From contig CANCJE010000013.1 of assembly GCA_947378235.1 (NCBI GenBank), positions 1 through 35,711 on the forward strand: DNA of 35,711 nucleotides, read 5' to 3'. Below the pieces are notes generated by a model. That model saw only the letters and a program-made list of their open reading frames with translations, was not told where the DNA came from and searched no databases. This document shows positions 1 through 9,145 of the stretch, piece after piece. The translations under genes were made by a program, and so were the position numbers. Positions within the stretch are counted from its first letter, which is position 1, and every line of letters begins with the position of its first letter. Source of the stretch: Caulobacteraceae bacterium (GTDB lineage Bacteria > Pseudomonadota > Alphaproteobacteria > Caulobacterales > Caulobacteraceae).

Positions 1-20
1 CCCAACGATCCAGCCCAGTC

Positions 21-52
21 CCCTGGGTTGCTTCGCTGCGCTCGCAATGACG
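21..52. repeat. possible dispersed intergenic repeat
   Basis: The stretch contains TTGCTTCGCTGCGCTCGCAA followed by TGACG, lying just beyond the stop codon of recN. Very similar short sequences occur many times in intergenic regions of many proteobacterial genomes; this is recalled, not checked. Only one copy is visible in this window, so repetition cannot be shown here. The ends TTGC and GCAA are complementary, giving weak dyad symmetry. Confidence 0.35.
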
Positions 53-62
53 CGGGTGGGGG

Positions 63-1763
63 TTAGCCCATCAACGCCCGAGCCGCAGCCCGGGCGGCTT
101 CGGTGACGGCGGCACCAGACAACATGCGGGCCAGTTCTTCCTCGCGGTCGGTGGGGTTTAGAATGTCGAGGCTGGTGGAGACGGCGGCCCCATCGCCAGA
201 TTTTGCAACGCGCCAGTGGGCATTGGCGCGGGCGGCGACCTGGGGGCTGTGGGTGACGACCAGAACCTGAGCGCTGCTGGCCAACCGACGAAGGCGCAGG
301 CCCACCGCATCGGCCACAGCCCCGCCGACGCCCTGATCGACCTCATCAAAGATCATCAGCGGCTGGTCCTGATCCATCCGACCGGCCAGCGCCGCCTTGA
401 GCGCCAAGGCAAAGCGCGCCAACTCGCCGCCAGACGCGATGACGCCCAAGCCGCCATAGGGCGCACCGGGATTGGTCATGACTTCAAATTCGATCCGGTC
501 GGCCCCGGCCGGACTACAGCGATCCTCGGCCAGAGGCTCAACCGCGACCCGAAACCGCGCCTTATCCAGCTTCAAGGGCGCAAGCTCAGCCTCAACGGCG
601 AGGGCCAAGGCCTGCCCGGCCTTGATCCGCGCGGCGGTCAGGTCAGAGGCGGCAGCGAGATAGGCACTGCGCGCTGCCGCCGCCTTGGCATCGGCCAAGC
701 GCAGGGCCTCATCGGCCGATTCAATATTGCGCAGGGTTTGCGCCATCGAAAGGCGCGCCCCCGGCAGATCCTCGACCGTCAGGTTCAGCTTGCGGGCCAT
801 GGCGCGCAGGGCAAAGAGGCGCTCTTCGGCCTTTTCCAGCTGATCAGGCTCAAAATCAAATTCATCGGCGGCGGCATCAATGGCCGAGGCCGCCTCTTGG
901 GTCTCGACCAAGGCCCGATCGACGGCATTGGCCGCGTCGGTCAGGCGCAGAACCGCAAGACTGTCGCTGGCCGCGCCAGATTGAACGGCCCGCTCCCTTG
1001 CCCGCTCCAGCGCTCGAAAGGCTTGGGCGAGGCGATTGGCCAAGGCCTCTGCGGCCAGACCCTCACGCGCGGCGGCAATATCGGTCAAGGCCTTTTCAGC
1101 CGATCCCAGCAAAGCCCGCTGCCCCGCCAGCTCGGTTTCCTCGCCCGGCATAGGGGCCAAAAGATCGAGCTCGGCCAAGCGAAGGCTGATCTCTTCAATA
1201 TCTGCGGCTGCCTTTTGCGTGGTCTCACGCAGCTGTTCGAGCGCTTGACGCGCTTGGCGCCACCCCTCCCAGGCTTGCGAACAGGCCAGCACCAGCGGAC
1301 GACACCCCCCAAAATGGTCAAGCAGCGGGCGGTGATTGCGCGGATCGAGCAGGCCAACGGTCTCGTGCTGGCCATGGACCTCAAGCAGGAGGTTGCCCAA
1401 CTCTTTCAGCACCCCGACACTGGCGGCTTGGTCATTGATAAAGGCGCGGGAGCGGCCATCGGCGCTGAGGACACGGCGAAGGATCAGCTCCTCACCCGGC
1501 GAAGAGGTCAGACCCTTCTCCTCAAGGACCGGCCAGACCGCGTGGGTGGCGGGCAGATCGAAAATAGCCGTGACCACCGCTTGAGCCGCACCGCGACGCA
1601 CAAGCCCGGCATCGGCTCTGGCCCCTGTGGCCAAGCCCAAGGCATCGAGAATGATCGACTTGCCCGCCCCTGTCTCACCGGTAAGCGCGGTCAAGCCTGG
1701 CCCCACAGTCAGGTCCAGGCTCTCAATAAGGACCACATCGCGTATGATCAGCGCCGTCAACAT
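63..1763 (-). CDS. recN: DNA repair protein RecN
   Basis: RecN is an SMC-like cytoplasmic ATPase that acts in recombinational repair of double-strand breaks. The 566-residue product has the Walker A motif GETGAGKS near residues 29-36, a long Ala/Glu/Arg-rich coiled-coil middle, and a C-terminal ABC part with the signature-like SGGELARFALALKAAL, the Walker B MIFDEVDQGVGG and the switch VVTHSPQVAA. Length is usual for the family. I chose the ATG at 1763, giving MLTALIIRDVVLIESLDL, because RecN proteins begin in this way. A TTG nine codons upstream (to 1790) is possible but less likely. The gene follows bamD on the same strand after 58 bases, the bamD-recN order found in many alphaproteobacteria, so they are probably cotranscribed. 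Confidence 0.96.
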   Translation of the reverse strand: MLTALIIRDVVLIESLDLTVGPGLTALTGETGAGKSIILDALGLATGARADAGLVRRGAAQAVVTAIFDLPATHAVWPVLEEKGLTSSPGEELILRRVLSADGRSRAFINDQAASVGVLKELGNLLLEVHGQHETVGLLDPRNHRPLLDHFGGCRPLVLACSQAWEGWRQARQALEQLRETTQKAAADIEEISLRLAELDLLAPMPGEETELAGQRALLGSAEKALTDIAAAREGLAAEALANRLAQAFRALERARERAVQSGAASDSLAVLRLTDAANAVDRALVETQEAASAIDAAADEFDFEPDQLEKAEERLFALRAMARKLNLTVEDLPGARLSMAQTLRNIESADEALRLADAKAAAARSAYLAAASDLTAARIKAGQALALAVEAELAPLKLDKARFRVAVEPLAEDRCSPAGADRIEFEVMTNPGAPYGGLGVIASGGELARFALALKAALAGRMDQDQPLMIFDEVDQGVGGAVADAVGLRLRRLASSAQVLVVTHSPQVAARANAHWRVAKSGDGAAVSTSLDILNPTDREEELARMLSGAAVTEAARAAARALMG

Positions 1764-1821
1764 GTCGCCACTCTGGGCTGATTCTGCCAATCAGCGGCGA
1801 TCAAGATCATGACCGTTCGGC

Positions 1822-2802
1822 TCAATCCTTGCCGAACAGTCCGAGCCAGCGCTTTTTCTTCTTGGTCTGGGGAACGGGACCGGCCGGGGTGACTTCCTTG
1901 TCGGGCGTGCCCGATTCCGGCGGTGGCGGACCCTTTTCAGTCGCCGCGGCTGTCAGCTGCGGTTTGCGGTTAAAGAAGATGCCGCCAAGACCCCTGCTGC
2001 GGGCTTCTGGGGTCAGGGCTGGTCGCACGCCCTTGCCCTCCATCAGCTTGTAAGCATCTGCATACCAGACATCGCCCGGGAAATTGTGACCGAGAACGGC
2101 GGCATTACGCTTGGCCTCATCGATTAAGCCGACGGTGAGGTAGGCCTCAACCAAGCGATAGAGCGCCTCTGGCGTGTGGGACGTGGTTTGATACCGATCA
2201 ACCACCATCTTGAAGCGGCCAATCGAGGCCAAGGTCTCGCCATTGCGAAGGTACCAGCGGCCAACCGACATTTCCTTGCCCGCCAACTGGTCATTGACCA
2301 TGTCGATCTTCAGGCGGGCGTCAGAGGCATATTCGGAACGGGGATAACGTTGAACCACCTCACGCAAGGCCGCCAAGGCCTGCTCGGTTGAGGCCTGGTC
2401 ACGGCCCACATCAACGATCTGCTCGAAATAGCAAACGGCCTTCAGATAATAGGCATAGGCCGCTGAAGGATTGCCAGGATAGAGCGAGACGAACCGGTCT
2501 GCGTCGCCAATGGCTTCCTCATATTGGTTGCCTTGGTAGTGCGCATAGGCGGTCATCAAGATCGAGCGGCGCGACCATTCCGAATAGGGATGCTGGCGTT
2601 CGACCTCTCGGAAGAGGTTGATCGCTTCGTTCCACATCTTGGCATCAAGACGTTCAGATCCCACCGAATAGAGCAGTTCCACCGGACGCTCTTCGTAGGC
2701 CATCGATGGCTTTTTTTGCTTTCCCGCGCAGGCTGTAACGCTCAAGGCGGCACAGAGGGCAACGAGGACAACTGGCCAGCGGCCCCAGGCTTTATGAAGC
2801 AC
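1822..2802 (-). CDS. bamD: outer membrane assembly lipoprotein BamD (ComL)
   Basis: BamD is an essential lipoprotein of the BAM complex that inserts beta-barrel proteins in the outer membrane. The 326-residue product has a short signal peptide ending in a lipobox (SVTAC, Cys25), so the mature protein should be lipidated and anchored facing the periplasm. TPR-like helical repeats follow, with recognisable phrases such as AYAHYQGNQYEEAI and RYPRSEYASDA. The last 60 residues are a Pro- and Lys-rich tail (PPPPESG, TKKKKRW) typical of alphaproteobacterial members and probably disordered. The start is GTG, preceded by a GAAGG ribosome site. In many relatives lpxC is the upstream neighbour; here it is absent and sspB lies divergently instead. 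Confidence 0.95.
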   Translation of the reverse strand: MLHKAWGRWPVVLVALCAALSVTACAGKQKKPSMAYEERPVELLYSVGSERLDAKMWNEAINLFREVERQHPYSEWSRRSILMTAYAHYQGNQYEEAIGDADRFVSLYPGNPSAAYAYYLKAVCYFEQIVDVGRDQASTEQALAALREVVQRYPRSEYASDARLKIDMVNDQLAGKEMSVGRWYLRNGETLASIGRFKMVVDRYQTTSHTPEALYRLVEAYLTVGLIDEAKRNAAVLGHNFPGDVWYADAYKLMEGKGVRPALTPEARSRGLGGIFFNRKPQLTAAATEKGPPPPESGTPDKEVTPAGPVPQTKKKKRWLGLFGKD

Positions 2803-3074
2803 GAACCTTCACCCTTAGAAAAAGACGCCCCCGCCACGTTCTGGAAGAACGCAACTCGACTTCTACACGACGCAACGACCGGCGCAAACCCGCACTGGCT
2901 CCGACAAGGCTTTTGGACCGCTAGAAAGACTCGCGCCAGCAAAAACCGCATACAAGATGACGGAGCCCCCTTGAAGCACGCGGCACTTTGCAGATTGTCC
3001 CACAGAGGGTAGGCTTTTCCGAACACCCATGCCCCTCCCTCGTTCGACCTGGTTCCCGAAAGTGACGCCCCCCT

Positions 3075-3548
3075 ATGTCCAAAGATAAGATCACGCCGGA
3101 CGAGATGCATTACGATCAGATGGCGCAGGAGGCTTTGCGCGGGGTCGTGAAGGCGGCCCTGCAGCGTGCGGCTTCGCCAGCCGGTATCCCCGGCGCGCAC
3201 CATTTCTATGTCTCCTTCAAGACCATGGCGGCGGGTGTTTCGATTCCCGCTGATCTGTTGGCCAAGTTCCCCGAAGAGATGACCATCGTCTTGCAGCATC
3301 AGTTCTGGGATCTGGTGGTGGCTGAAACCCTCTTCTCCATTACCTTGAGCTTTGGTGGCCAACCCAAGCGTATGACGGTGCCGTATGTGGCCGTGTCGCG
3401 CTTCTTTGACCCCAGCGTGCAGTTCATGCTGCAGTTCGACGTCGATGTGCCTGAGGTCGAGCCGACCCCGCCTGAGCCGGACACCAAGGCCGAGCCTGTG
3501 TCCGAAGGGCCCAAGATCGTTTCCCTCGACCAATTCCGGAAGAAATAG
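3075..3548 (+). CDS. sspB: alpha-type SspB, ClpXP protease adaptor
   Basis: SspB tethers substrates, such as ssrA-tagged peptides, to the ClpXP protease in the cytoplasm. The 157-residue product matches the alphaproteobacterial SspB form: a conserved substrate-binding domain (about residues 12-120, with AHHFYVSFKT, FPEEMTIVLQHQFWDL and VPYVAVSRFFDPSVQF), a Pro/Glu-rich linker, and a C-terminal ClpX-binding tail (KIVSLDQFRKK). The gene starts a plus-strand unit whose second gene begins four bases after this stop codon. CtrA, encoded about 16 kb away, is a well-known ClpXP substrate in Caulobacter, but SspB is not known to be its main adaptor. The Shine-Dalgarno sequence before the ATG is weak. 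Confidence 0.93.
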   Translation: MSKDKITPDEMHYDQMAQEALRGVVKAALQRAASPAGIPGAHHFYVSFKTMAAGVSIPADLLAKFPEEMTIVLQHQFWDLVVAETLFSITLSFGGQPKRMTVPYVAVSRFFDPSVQFMLQFDVDVPEVEPTPPEPDTKAEPVSEGPKIVSLDQFRKK

Positions 3549-3552
3549 GCCT

Positions 3553-4020
3553 ATGAGCGACGCTTTTGCCCCTGAGAAAGTGGTCCTAACGGACGAACAG
3601 CTTCTTGCACGCTTCCAAGGCAGCAAGAACCCGCCGCCTGGTTCGGCCCTGCTGGGCTTTCGGATGGTGGCGGTCAATCGCGAAGCCATGACGGTCGAGG
3701 TCGCCTTCGACGCCAAGACCGATTTTTGCAACCCGATGCGGCAGATCCAAGGCGGCTATCTGTGCGCTATGCTGGACGAGTGCATGTCTGTGGCCGGCAT
3801 GGTGGCGTCTGACATGACTTGCGTCCTGCCGACCCTCGAGATGAAGACCAGCTTCCTGCGTCCCGGACTGCCAGGGCCTATTCGCGGCATCGGACGGGTG
3901 ATCAAATATGGCCGCACCATCGCCTTTACCGAGGGCGAGCTCTATGACGCCGAAGGCCGATTGCTGGCTAAGGCTACGGCAACGGCCATCCCCACCCCCT
4001 TCACCAAGTTCAAAAAATAG
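3553..4020 (+). CDS. PaaI-type hotdog-fold thioesterase
   Basis: The product of 155 residues is a hotdog-fold acyl-CoA thioesterase-like protein. The diagnostic stretch is QIQGGYLCAMLDECMSVAG, where a Gly-Gly turn is followed by the central hotdog helix with Asp and Glu, which are catalytic in PaaI/YdiI-type enzymes. LEMKTSFLRPGLPGPIRGIGRV and the final strand EGELYDAEGRLLAKATATA are also typical. Its substrate cannot be told. The start is the ATG four bases after sspB; the same frame stays open upstream through sspB but that part is out of frame with the real gene. It is probably cotranscribed with sspB and with the C13 peptidase ten bases downstream. Confidence 0.9.
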   Translation: MSDAFAPEKVVLTDEQLLARFQGSKNPPPGSALLGFRMVAVNREAMTVEVAFDAKTDFCNPMRQIQGGYLCAMLDECMSVAGMVASDMTCVLPTLEMKTSFLRPGLPGPIRGIGRVIKYGRTIAFTEGELYDAEGRLLAKATATAIPTPFTKFKK

Positions 4021-4030
4021 GAACCAGACC

Positions 4031-4822
4031 ATGGGGCTATGGCGGGGTTTGGTTTGGCTTGTTCTCGGTGGCCTGCTGATCTTGCGGCCTGCTCCCGCCA
4101 TGGCAGACGAGGCCGGGCCCTTTTCCGATTGGGCGGCTGTGGTCGTTGCCGGAGACTGGCACGCCCATAGCGGCGCGGCGTCCGAAGTTTTTGACAATGC
4201 AAGGCGCGATATCGCCAAGTCGCTGATCCAGATCGGCTTTTCGGCTGATAATGTGCGGCAGTTCTCCGTGCGTCCCGAACGCTATGCCAAGGTGGGGGCG
4301 CTGTCGACAAAGCCGCGCGAGCTCTATGAGACCCTGGGTCAACTCACCACCAAGGCGACCGGCGGATGTCTCGTCTATATCACGTCTCATGGTGCCCCGG
4401 AGGGCGTTGTCTTCGGAGAACAACTGCTCGCACCCGGCATTTTGGCGGAGATCATCAACCGAACCTGCGCCGACCGGCCGACCGTGGCGGTCATCAGCGC
4501 CTGTTTTTCCGGTGTCTTTGTTCCGCCGCTGGCCTCATCAGATCGAATGATCCTGACCGCCGCGAGACCTGATCGCACCTCGTTTGGCTGCGGCGAGGCC
4601 GATGTCTACACCTTCTTTGACGCCTGTTTCCTTCAGGAAATACCAAAGGCCATGGGCTTTCCGGCCCTCGCCAATGGAGTACGAGCCTGCGTCAGCGATC
4701 GTGAAAGCCGAGAGGGGGTATCGCCAGCCTCTGAACCTCAACTGTTCATCGGCCCTCATTTGCGACCCGTCCTCGCCCTCTTTCCCTTTGCCAAACCGAG
4801 CGGCGGTCAACCGTCACGATAA
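4031..4822 (+). CDS. secreted C13-family (legumain-like) cysteine peptidase
   Basis: The 263-residue product looks like a bacterial member of peptidase family C13, clan CD, the caspase/legumain fold. Evidence is the catalytic pair in correct order: His120-Gly121 after a hydrophobic strand (CLVYITSHGAP) and Cys158 after another (TVAVISACFSGVF). An N-terminal signal peptide (LVLGGLLILRPAPAMA, likely cut after Ala25) predicts export. Upstream, WAAVVVAGDWHAHSG and FDNARRDIAKSLIQIGF also fit the family. The start at 4031 has an AGGA ribosome site overlapping the end of the thioesterase gene; the gap is ten bases, so the three genes from sspB onward look like one operon. The substrate is unknown. 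An additional role in anchoring or transpeptidation, as in GPI8 relatives, cannot be excluded. Confidence 0.85.
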   Translation: MGLWRGLVWLVLGGLLILRPAPAMADEAGPFSDWAAVVVAGDWHAHSGAASEVFDNARRDIAKSLIQIGFSADNVRQFSVRPERYAKVGALSTKPRELYETLGQLTTKATGGCLVYITSHGAPEGVVFGEQLLAPGILAEIINRTCADRPTVAVISACFSGVFVPPLASSDRMILTAARPDRTSFGCGEADVYTFFDACFLQEIPKAMGFPALANGVRACVSDRESREGVSPASEPQLFIGPHLRPVLALFPFAKPSGGQPSR

Positions 4823-4937
4823 TTCCAATTGGGCAAGACAAGCCTTTATCGCGGTCGTTTGGTGTCCTAAAAGCACCTGACCAAAGGTTAATCTTGCCGA
4901 AGGCGGCATCTGAAATCGGTAAGGTCGAGGGACGCGG

Positions 4938-7163
4938 ATGCCACTGTCATCAAAGACCATCTGGACAGGACTGCTTGCAGCGACCCTTTCGCTGACCACA
5001 TCACTTGGTTGGGGCCAAGAGACCAAGGCCACAGGTGCAACTGCAGTCGTCGCACCCGCGATCAGTCCGGCTCCCGTGGCCACGCCCTTAGCGACAAAGC
5101 CCGTGGCGCAGGCGCGTCAATATCCGCGCAGAACCTATCGATCCTATTACCAAGCCCGTCGAACGGCAGCGCCTGCTGCTGCGGGTCTAACCGCCGCCGC
5201 CATTGCTGTGCCCGTGAAAGCGACGCCAGCCATCAACGCGCCTGCGCTAGCAACCCAACCGGCCCGGCCGGGCGCGCGGCTCGCCCCTGGAACCCCGATC
5301 GCACCGGCTGAACTGGAAGCCTTCGTCGACGGGCTCGTCCGGCGGAGCATGGAGCGTGACCATATTGCAGGCGTCACCGTATCCGTCGTCCAGAACGGCC
5401 AGATTGTCCTGAAAAAGGGCTATGGCCTGGCCCAGCTGTCACCGGCCAAGCCGGTCCATCCTGACCAGACCCTGTTTCGGCTCGCCTCCATTTCCAAGAC
5501 CTTCACTTGGATGGCCTTGATGAAAGAGGTTGAGGCCGGGCACCTTCGCCTTGACGCGCCGGTAAACCTCTATTTGCCCGAAAAGCTGCAGATCAAGGAT
5601 CAGGGCTTCAGGCAACCCATACTCGTGCGCGACCTCATGGCCCATACGCCCGGCTTTGAAGACAAGGCGATGGGCCAGCTGTTTGAACGCGATACTGACC
5701 GCATTCGCCCGCTTACCACCTATCTGCGTCAAGAGCGGCCCGACCGAGTGCGTGAACCCGGTCTGATATCGACCTATTCCAACTATGGCGCAGCCCTTGG
5801 CGGCGAGATCTCATCCTATGTGTCAGGCAAGCCCTTCGAGAGCCTGATTGAGGGCGGCATTCTGCGCCCTCTCGGCCTGAACCACACCACCTTCCGCGAG
5901 CCCTATCCGGCGCGCGCGGACCTGCCAGCCCCGATGCCCACGGCCTTAGCAGCTCAGGTTTCGGACGGGTTCTATTGGAATGGCGCGTCCTTTGTTCCTA
6001 AGACCTTTGAACATGTCAGTCAGATCGCGCCCGCCGGTTCGGCCAGTTCCACGGCGGCCGACATGGCCCGCTATATGCAGTTGATCCTCAATGGCGGAAC
6101 GATTGATGGCCAAGTGATCTATAGCCCGACCACAGCCAAGGCCTTCCGAACACCGCTGCGCGATCAAACAGCGAGCCAAAACGGTTGGGACCATGGCTTT
6201 ATTGACTATCCGCTGCCCGGCGGCTTCAAGGGTCAGGGCCATGAGGGTGACACCCTTCTGTTCCATTCCAACATGGTCACTGTTCCAGACCTAAACCTCG
6301 GCATCTTTATCGCGACCAATACCTCGACCGGAGACGCGATCGCCGCGAGCCTGCCCGCCCGGATCGTTGAGCAATATTATGCAACGCCGACCCTTAAGCC
6401 CTTTGCAGGTACGGCCGAGTTGGCCGAACAGGCCAAGATCTATGATGGCTCCTACCTATCCACGCGCCGCGCCTATAGCGGCCTTGAAAAACTGGTTGGA
6501 TCCATCATCGGTGAAGCCTCTGTCGACGTGACCAAAGACGGCACATTGCTGCTCAAGCGAGGCGGGACCATCAAGGCCTATGTGCTGAGCCGCCGCCCCG
6601 GCTGGCTGGTCAGTGTCAACGGCGTCGAAGAGATCAAGTTTGACATCGAAAATGGCAAGGCCGTGCGGTTCTATGATCCGATGGCGACCCAAGTCTTTGA
6701 GCGCGAGAACCTGCTGACGTCGGGATCGACCCTGACCCTCTTTGCCGCCCTGACCGCTCTATGTTCAATTGCGGCCATTGTCGGACTGTTCACACGCGAC
6801 CGGCGAGAATTCCGCCAGACCCCGACCCAAGGCCGCGCTGGCCTCATGCAAACCTCAATTGCAGGGCTGTGGCTCGCCGCCATGACCATGGTCAGCCTTT
6901 GGGCCAATGCGGCACAAGATATCAGCCAAGTCTTCTATAGCTGGCCGGGAAGCCTCGTGACGCTCGCCTCATCCTGCGCGCTGGTGGCCAGCCTCTTGAC
7001 TGCCATCACCTTGCTGATGATGACCAACATCTGGCGCGGTGGACGGCGCGTGGATAGTTGGACAAGCTGGCGCAAGCTGCGGTTCAGCATGTCGACCCTG
7101 ATCTTCACGATCTTCTCAGTACTGGTCGCGATGCGGGGTGGTCTGGAGCCTTGGAACAGCTAA
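4938..7163 (+). CDS. beta-lactamase-fold serine hydrolase with C-terminal membrane segments
   Basis: The 741-residue product has a signal peptide (residues 1 to about 26), an Ala/Pro-rich low-complexity linker (about 30-120), a class C beta-lactamase/PBP-like domain (about 123-480) and about four hydrophobic segments near the C terminus (about 615-735). The catalytic SxxK motif is Ser184-Ile-Ser-Lys187 and the Tyr-x-Asn motif is YSN at 280-282. The third motif, normally KTG or HxG, is probably HEG in GQGHEGDT. Such proteins are often peptidases or esterases acting on cell-wall peptides or unknown small molecules; antibiotic resistance cannot be inferred. The protein probably sits in the inner membrane with its active domain in the periplasm. 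The gene ends four bases before a convergent gene. Confidence 0.88.
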   Translation: MPLSSKTIWTGLLAATLSLTTSLGWGQETKATGATAVVAPAISPAPVATPLATKPVAQARQYPRRTYRSYYQARRTAAPAAAGLTAAAIAVPVKATPAINAPALATQPARPGARLAPGTPIAPAELEAFVDGLVRRSMERDHIAGVTVSVVQNGQIVLKKGYGLAQLSPAKPVHPDQTLFRLASISKTFTWMALMKEVEAGHLRLDAPVNLYLPEKLQIKDQGFRQPILVRDLMAHTPGFEDKAMGQLFERDTDRIRPLTTYLRQERPDRVREPGLISTYSNYGAALGGEISSYVSGKPFESLIEGGILRPLGLNHTTFREPYPARADLPAPMPTALAAQVSDGFYWNGASFVPKTFEHVSQIAPAGSASSTAADMARYMQLILNGGTIDGQVIYSPTTAKAFRTPLRDQTASQNGWDHGFIDYPLPGGFKGQGHEGDTLLFHSNMVTVPDLNLGIFIATNTSTGDAIAASLPARIVEQYYATPTLKPFAGTAELAEQAKIYDGSYLSTRRAYSGLEKLVGSIIGEASVDVTKDGTLLLKRGGTIKAYVLSRRPGWLVSVNGVEEIKFDIENGKAVRFYDPMATQVFERENLLTSGSTLTLFAALTALCSIAAIVGLFTRDRREFRQTPTQGRAGLMQTSIAGLWLAAMTMVSLWANAAQDISQVFYSWPGSLVTLASSCALVASLLTAITLLMMTNIWRGGRRVDSWTSWRKLRFSMSTLIFTIFSVLVAMRGGLEPWNS

Positions 7164-7167
7164 GGCC

Positions 7168-7551
7168 CTAGCGCAGGCCCGGTGGCACCGGCAGGTCGCC
7201 GCGCCGGTCGACCCGGATGGTAATGCGCTCACGCTCACTGGCCTGACGTTCAACCAAGAGCCTCGCGACCTGAGCATCGTCGTGAAAGGCATAGCCCTTG
7301 ATGGCGTCGAGCAAGGCCTTGGCCAGATTGTCGAGGTCCATCCATGGCGGATCACCGATATAGTCCATCGTGATCTCGACAACATATTCGCCCCAAGCGG
7401 GCCTGGCGCCGCGCCATTCCTTGCGGAAGAACTCGTGGACCAGAGGCTTATAATATTTGGCCTGGGTGGTCAGGCCCTCGACCGTGATCTCAAGTCCGCC
7501 GCCAATCTCGCGCGCGCGCACCTTGCCCTTGCCTGTCCATTCATCGCTCAT
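7168..7551 (-). CDS. RusA-family crossover-junction endonuclease-like protein
   Basis: The 127-residue product resembles RusA, a small dimeric Holliday-junction resolvase. The family core is clear: WMDLDNLAKALLDAIKG followed by FHDDAQVARLLVER, giving Asp72, Asp74, Lys78 and Asp91/Asp92, the same order and almost the same spacing as the metal-binding Asp residues and Lys of E. coli RusA (D70, D72, K76, D91). Length also matches. RusA genes are commonly phage-borne, but no phage gene is near. The gene converges on the serine hydrolase with only four bases between stop codons and is divergent from fumC. No good Shine-Dalgarno sequence precedes the ATG. Whether it cuts junctions is untested. Confidence 0.82.
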   Translation of the reverse strand: MSDEWTGKGKVRAREIGGGLEITVEGLTTQAKYYKPLVHEFFRKEWRGARPAWGEYVVEITMDYIGDPPWMDLDNLAKALLDAIKGYAFHDDAQVARLLVERQASERERITIRVDRRGDLPVPPGLR

Positions 7552-7667
7552 GGGAGAAAGTCATAACCTCATGCGCTCGATCTGCCCATCACCCTTTGCA
7601 GCCGCGCTCTGGGAGGTTAAACCCCCGCTAGACCCTTTAATGTGACACCCGCCCAAGGACCGTTGCC

Positions 7668-9059
7668 ATGACCGCCACCCGCATAGAGACCGATACATTT
7701 GGACCGATCGAGGTCGATTCCTCACGCTATTGGGGCGCGCAGTCCCAGCGCTCGATTGGAAACTTCAAGATTGGCTGGGAAAAGCAGCCCCTGCCCGTGG
7801 TTCGCGCGCTGGGCATTGTCAAGCGGGCGGCGGCAGAGGCCAATACCGCCCTTGGCCGTCTCGATCCCAAGCTGGCCCAGACGATTGCCGAAGCGGCACA
7901 AGAGGTCATCGACGGCAAGCTGAACGACCATTTCCCTCTGGTGGTCTGGCAGACCGGGTCTGGCACCCAGTCCAACATGAACGCCAACGAGGTCATCTCG
8001 AACCGCGCCATCGAGATGCTGGGCGGTGAGATGGGCTCCAAGAAGCCGGTTCATCCCAATGACCATGTCAATATGAGCCAGTCCTCGAACGATACCTATC
8101 CAACAGCCATGCACATTGCCGCCGCCGAACAGGTGGTCAACGACCTTCTGCCCGCGCTCAAGCATCTGCATGCCTCGCTGCTGGCCAAACAGGAAGAGTT
8201 TAAAGACATCATCAAGATTGGCCGCACCCATACCCAGGACGCCACCCCCCTGACGCTGGGCCAAGAATTTTCGGGCTATGCGCAGCAGGTGGCCAATGCC
8301 ATCAGCCGCATCGAAATGACCCTGCCCGGCATTTTGGAACTGGCTCAGGGCGGCACCGCCGTCGGTACTGGCCTCAATGCCCCCGTCGGATTTGCCGAAA
8401 AGGTTGCCGAGCGGATCGCCGCCCTGACCGGCCTGCCCTTCACGACAGCCCCAAACAAGTTCGAAGCCCTTGCCGCGCATGATGCCCTCGTCTTTGGTCA
8501 CGGCGCGATCAATTCGGCAGCGGCGGCCCTGTTCAAGATCGCCAACGATATTCGCTTCTTGGGTTCAGGACCCCGCTCAGGCCTTGGCGAGTTGTCCTTG
8601 CCAGAGAATGAACCCGGCTCGTCGATCATGCCCGGCAAGGTCAATCCCACCCAGTGTGAGGCCATGACCATGGTCTGCGCTCAGGTGTTCGGCAATCAGA
8701 CGACCATGACCGTGGCGGGCAGCCAAGGCCATTTTGAGCTGAACGTCTTCAACCCGGTCATGGCCTATAATTTCCTGCAATCGGTTCGCCTTCTGGCCGA
8801 CGCCTCGATCTCGTTTGCCGACAATTGCGTCGTCGGCATCGAGGCCCGCCGCGACAATATCAAGGCGGCGCTGGACCGGTCCTTGATGCTGGTCACGGCT
8901 CTGGCCCCCAAGATCGGCTATGACAATGCCGCCAAGATCGCCAAGACAGCCCACAAGAACGGCACCACCCTTCGCGAGGAGGCCGTCGGCGGCGGCTATG
9001 TGACGGATGAAGAGTTTGACGCCGTTGTGCGTCCTGAAACCATGATTGCTCCGGGCTGA
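7668..9059 (+). CDS. fumC: class II fumarate hydratase
   Basis: FumC converts fumarate to L-malate in the TCA cycle without an iron-sulfur cluster. The 463-residue length is standard. Visible family motifs are the early [18 protein letters not shown], the substrate-site segment [28 protein letters not shown], the [17 protein letters not shown] segment, and the superfamily signature [15 protein letters not shown], whose Ser is in the catalytic loop. An AAGGAC ribosome site precedes the ATG. The gene is followed 86 bases later by a small DUF4169 gene, a common alphaproteobacterial neighbour as far as I recall. Alternatives in the superfamily such as aspartase are less likely given the close match. 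Confidence 0.97.
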   Translation: MTATRIETDTFGPIEVDSSRYWGAQSQRSIGNFKIGWEKQPLPVVRALGIVKRAAAEANTALGRLDPKLAQTIAEAAQEVIDGKLNDHFPLVVWQTGSGTQSNMNANEVISNRAIEMLGGEMGSKKPVHPNDHVNMSQSSNDTYPTAMHIAAAEQVVNDLLPALKHLHASLLAKQEEFKDIIKIGRTHTQDATPLTLGQEFSGYAQQVANAISRIEMTLPGILELAQGGTAVGTGLNAPVGFAEKVAERIAALTGLPFTTAPNKFEALAAHDALVFGHGAINSAAAALFKIANDIRFLGSGPRSGLGELSLPENEPGSSIMPGKVNPTQCEAMTMVCAQVFGNQTTMTVAGSQGHFELNVFNPVMAYNFLQSVRLLADASISFADNCVVGIEARRDNIKAALDRSLMLVTALAPKIGYDNAAKIAKTAHKNGTTLREEAVGGGYVTDEEFDAVVRPETMIAPG

Positions 9060-9145
9060 TCCAGCCCTAGGGGTTCGATGATAGGGCTAGGGCGCGGCAT
9101 AGATCTCGCGCTCTGGCCGCTCCCCTTTTTTGATAGGCTGACACC

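Noticed and set aside
216-1781. Long open frame of 521 codons on the plus strand, antisense to recN
   Set aside because: It is opposite a clear RecN with intact Walker motifs, has no recognisable motif, and its composition (rich in Gly, Gln, Arg, Leu) is that of a high-GC shadow frame.
2742-3731. Minus-strand frame of 329 codons across the bamD-sspB gap
   Set aside because: It overlaps three confident genes, including bamD in another frame and sspB on the other strand, and has no recognisable domain.
9063-9088. Inverted repeat AGCCCTA/TAGGGCT after fumC as a terminator
   Set aside because: The stem is only seven base pairs with a 12-base loop and no T-run directly follows, so it is not a convincing terminator.
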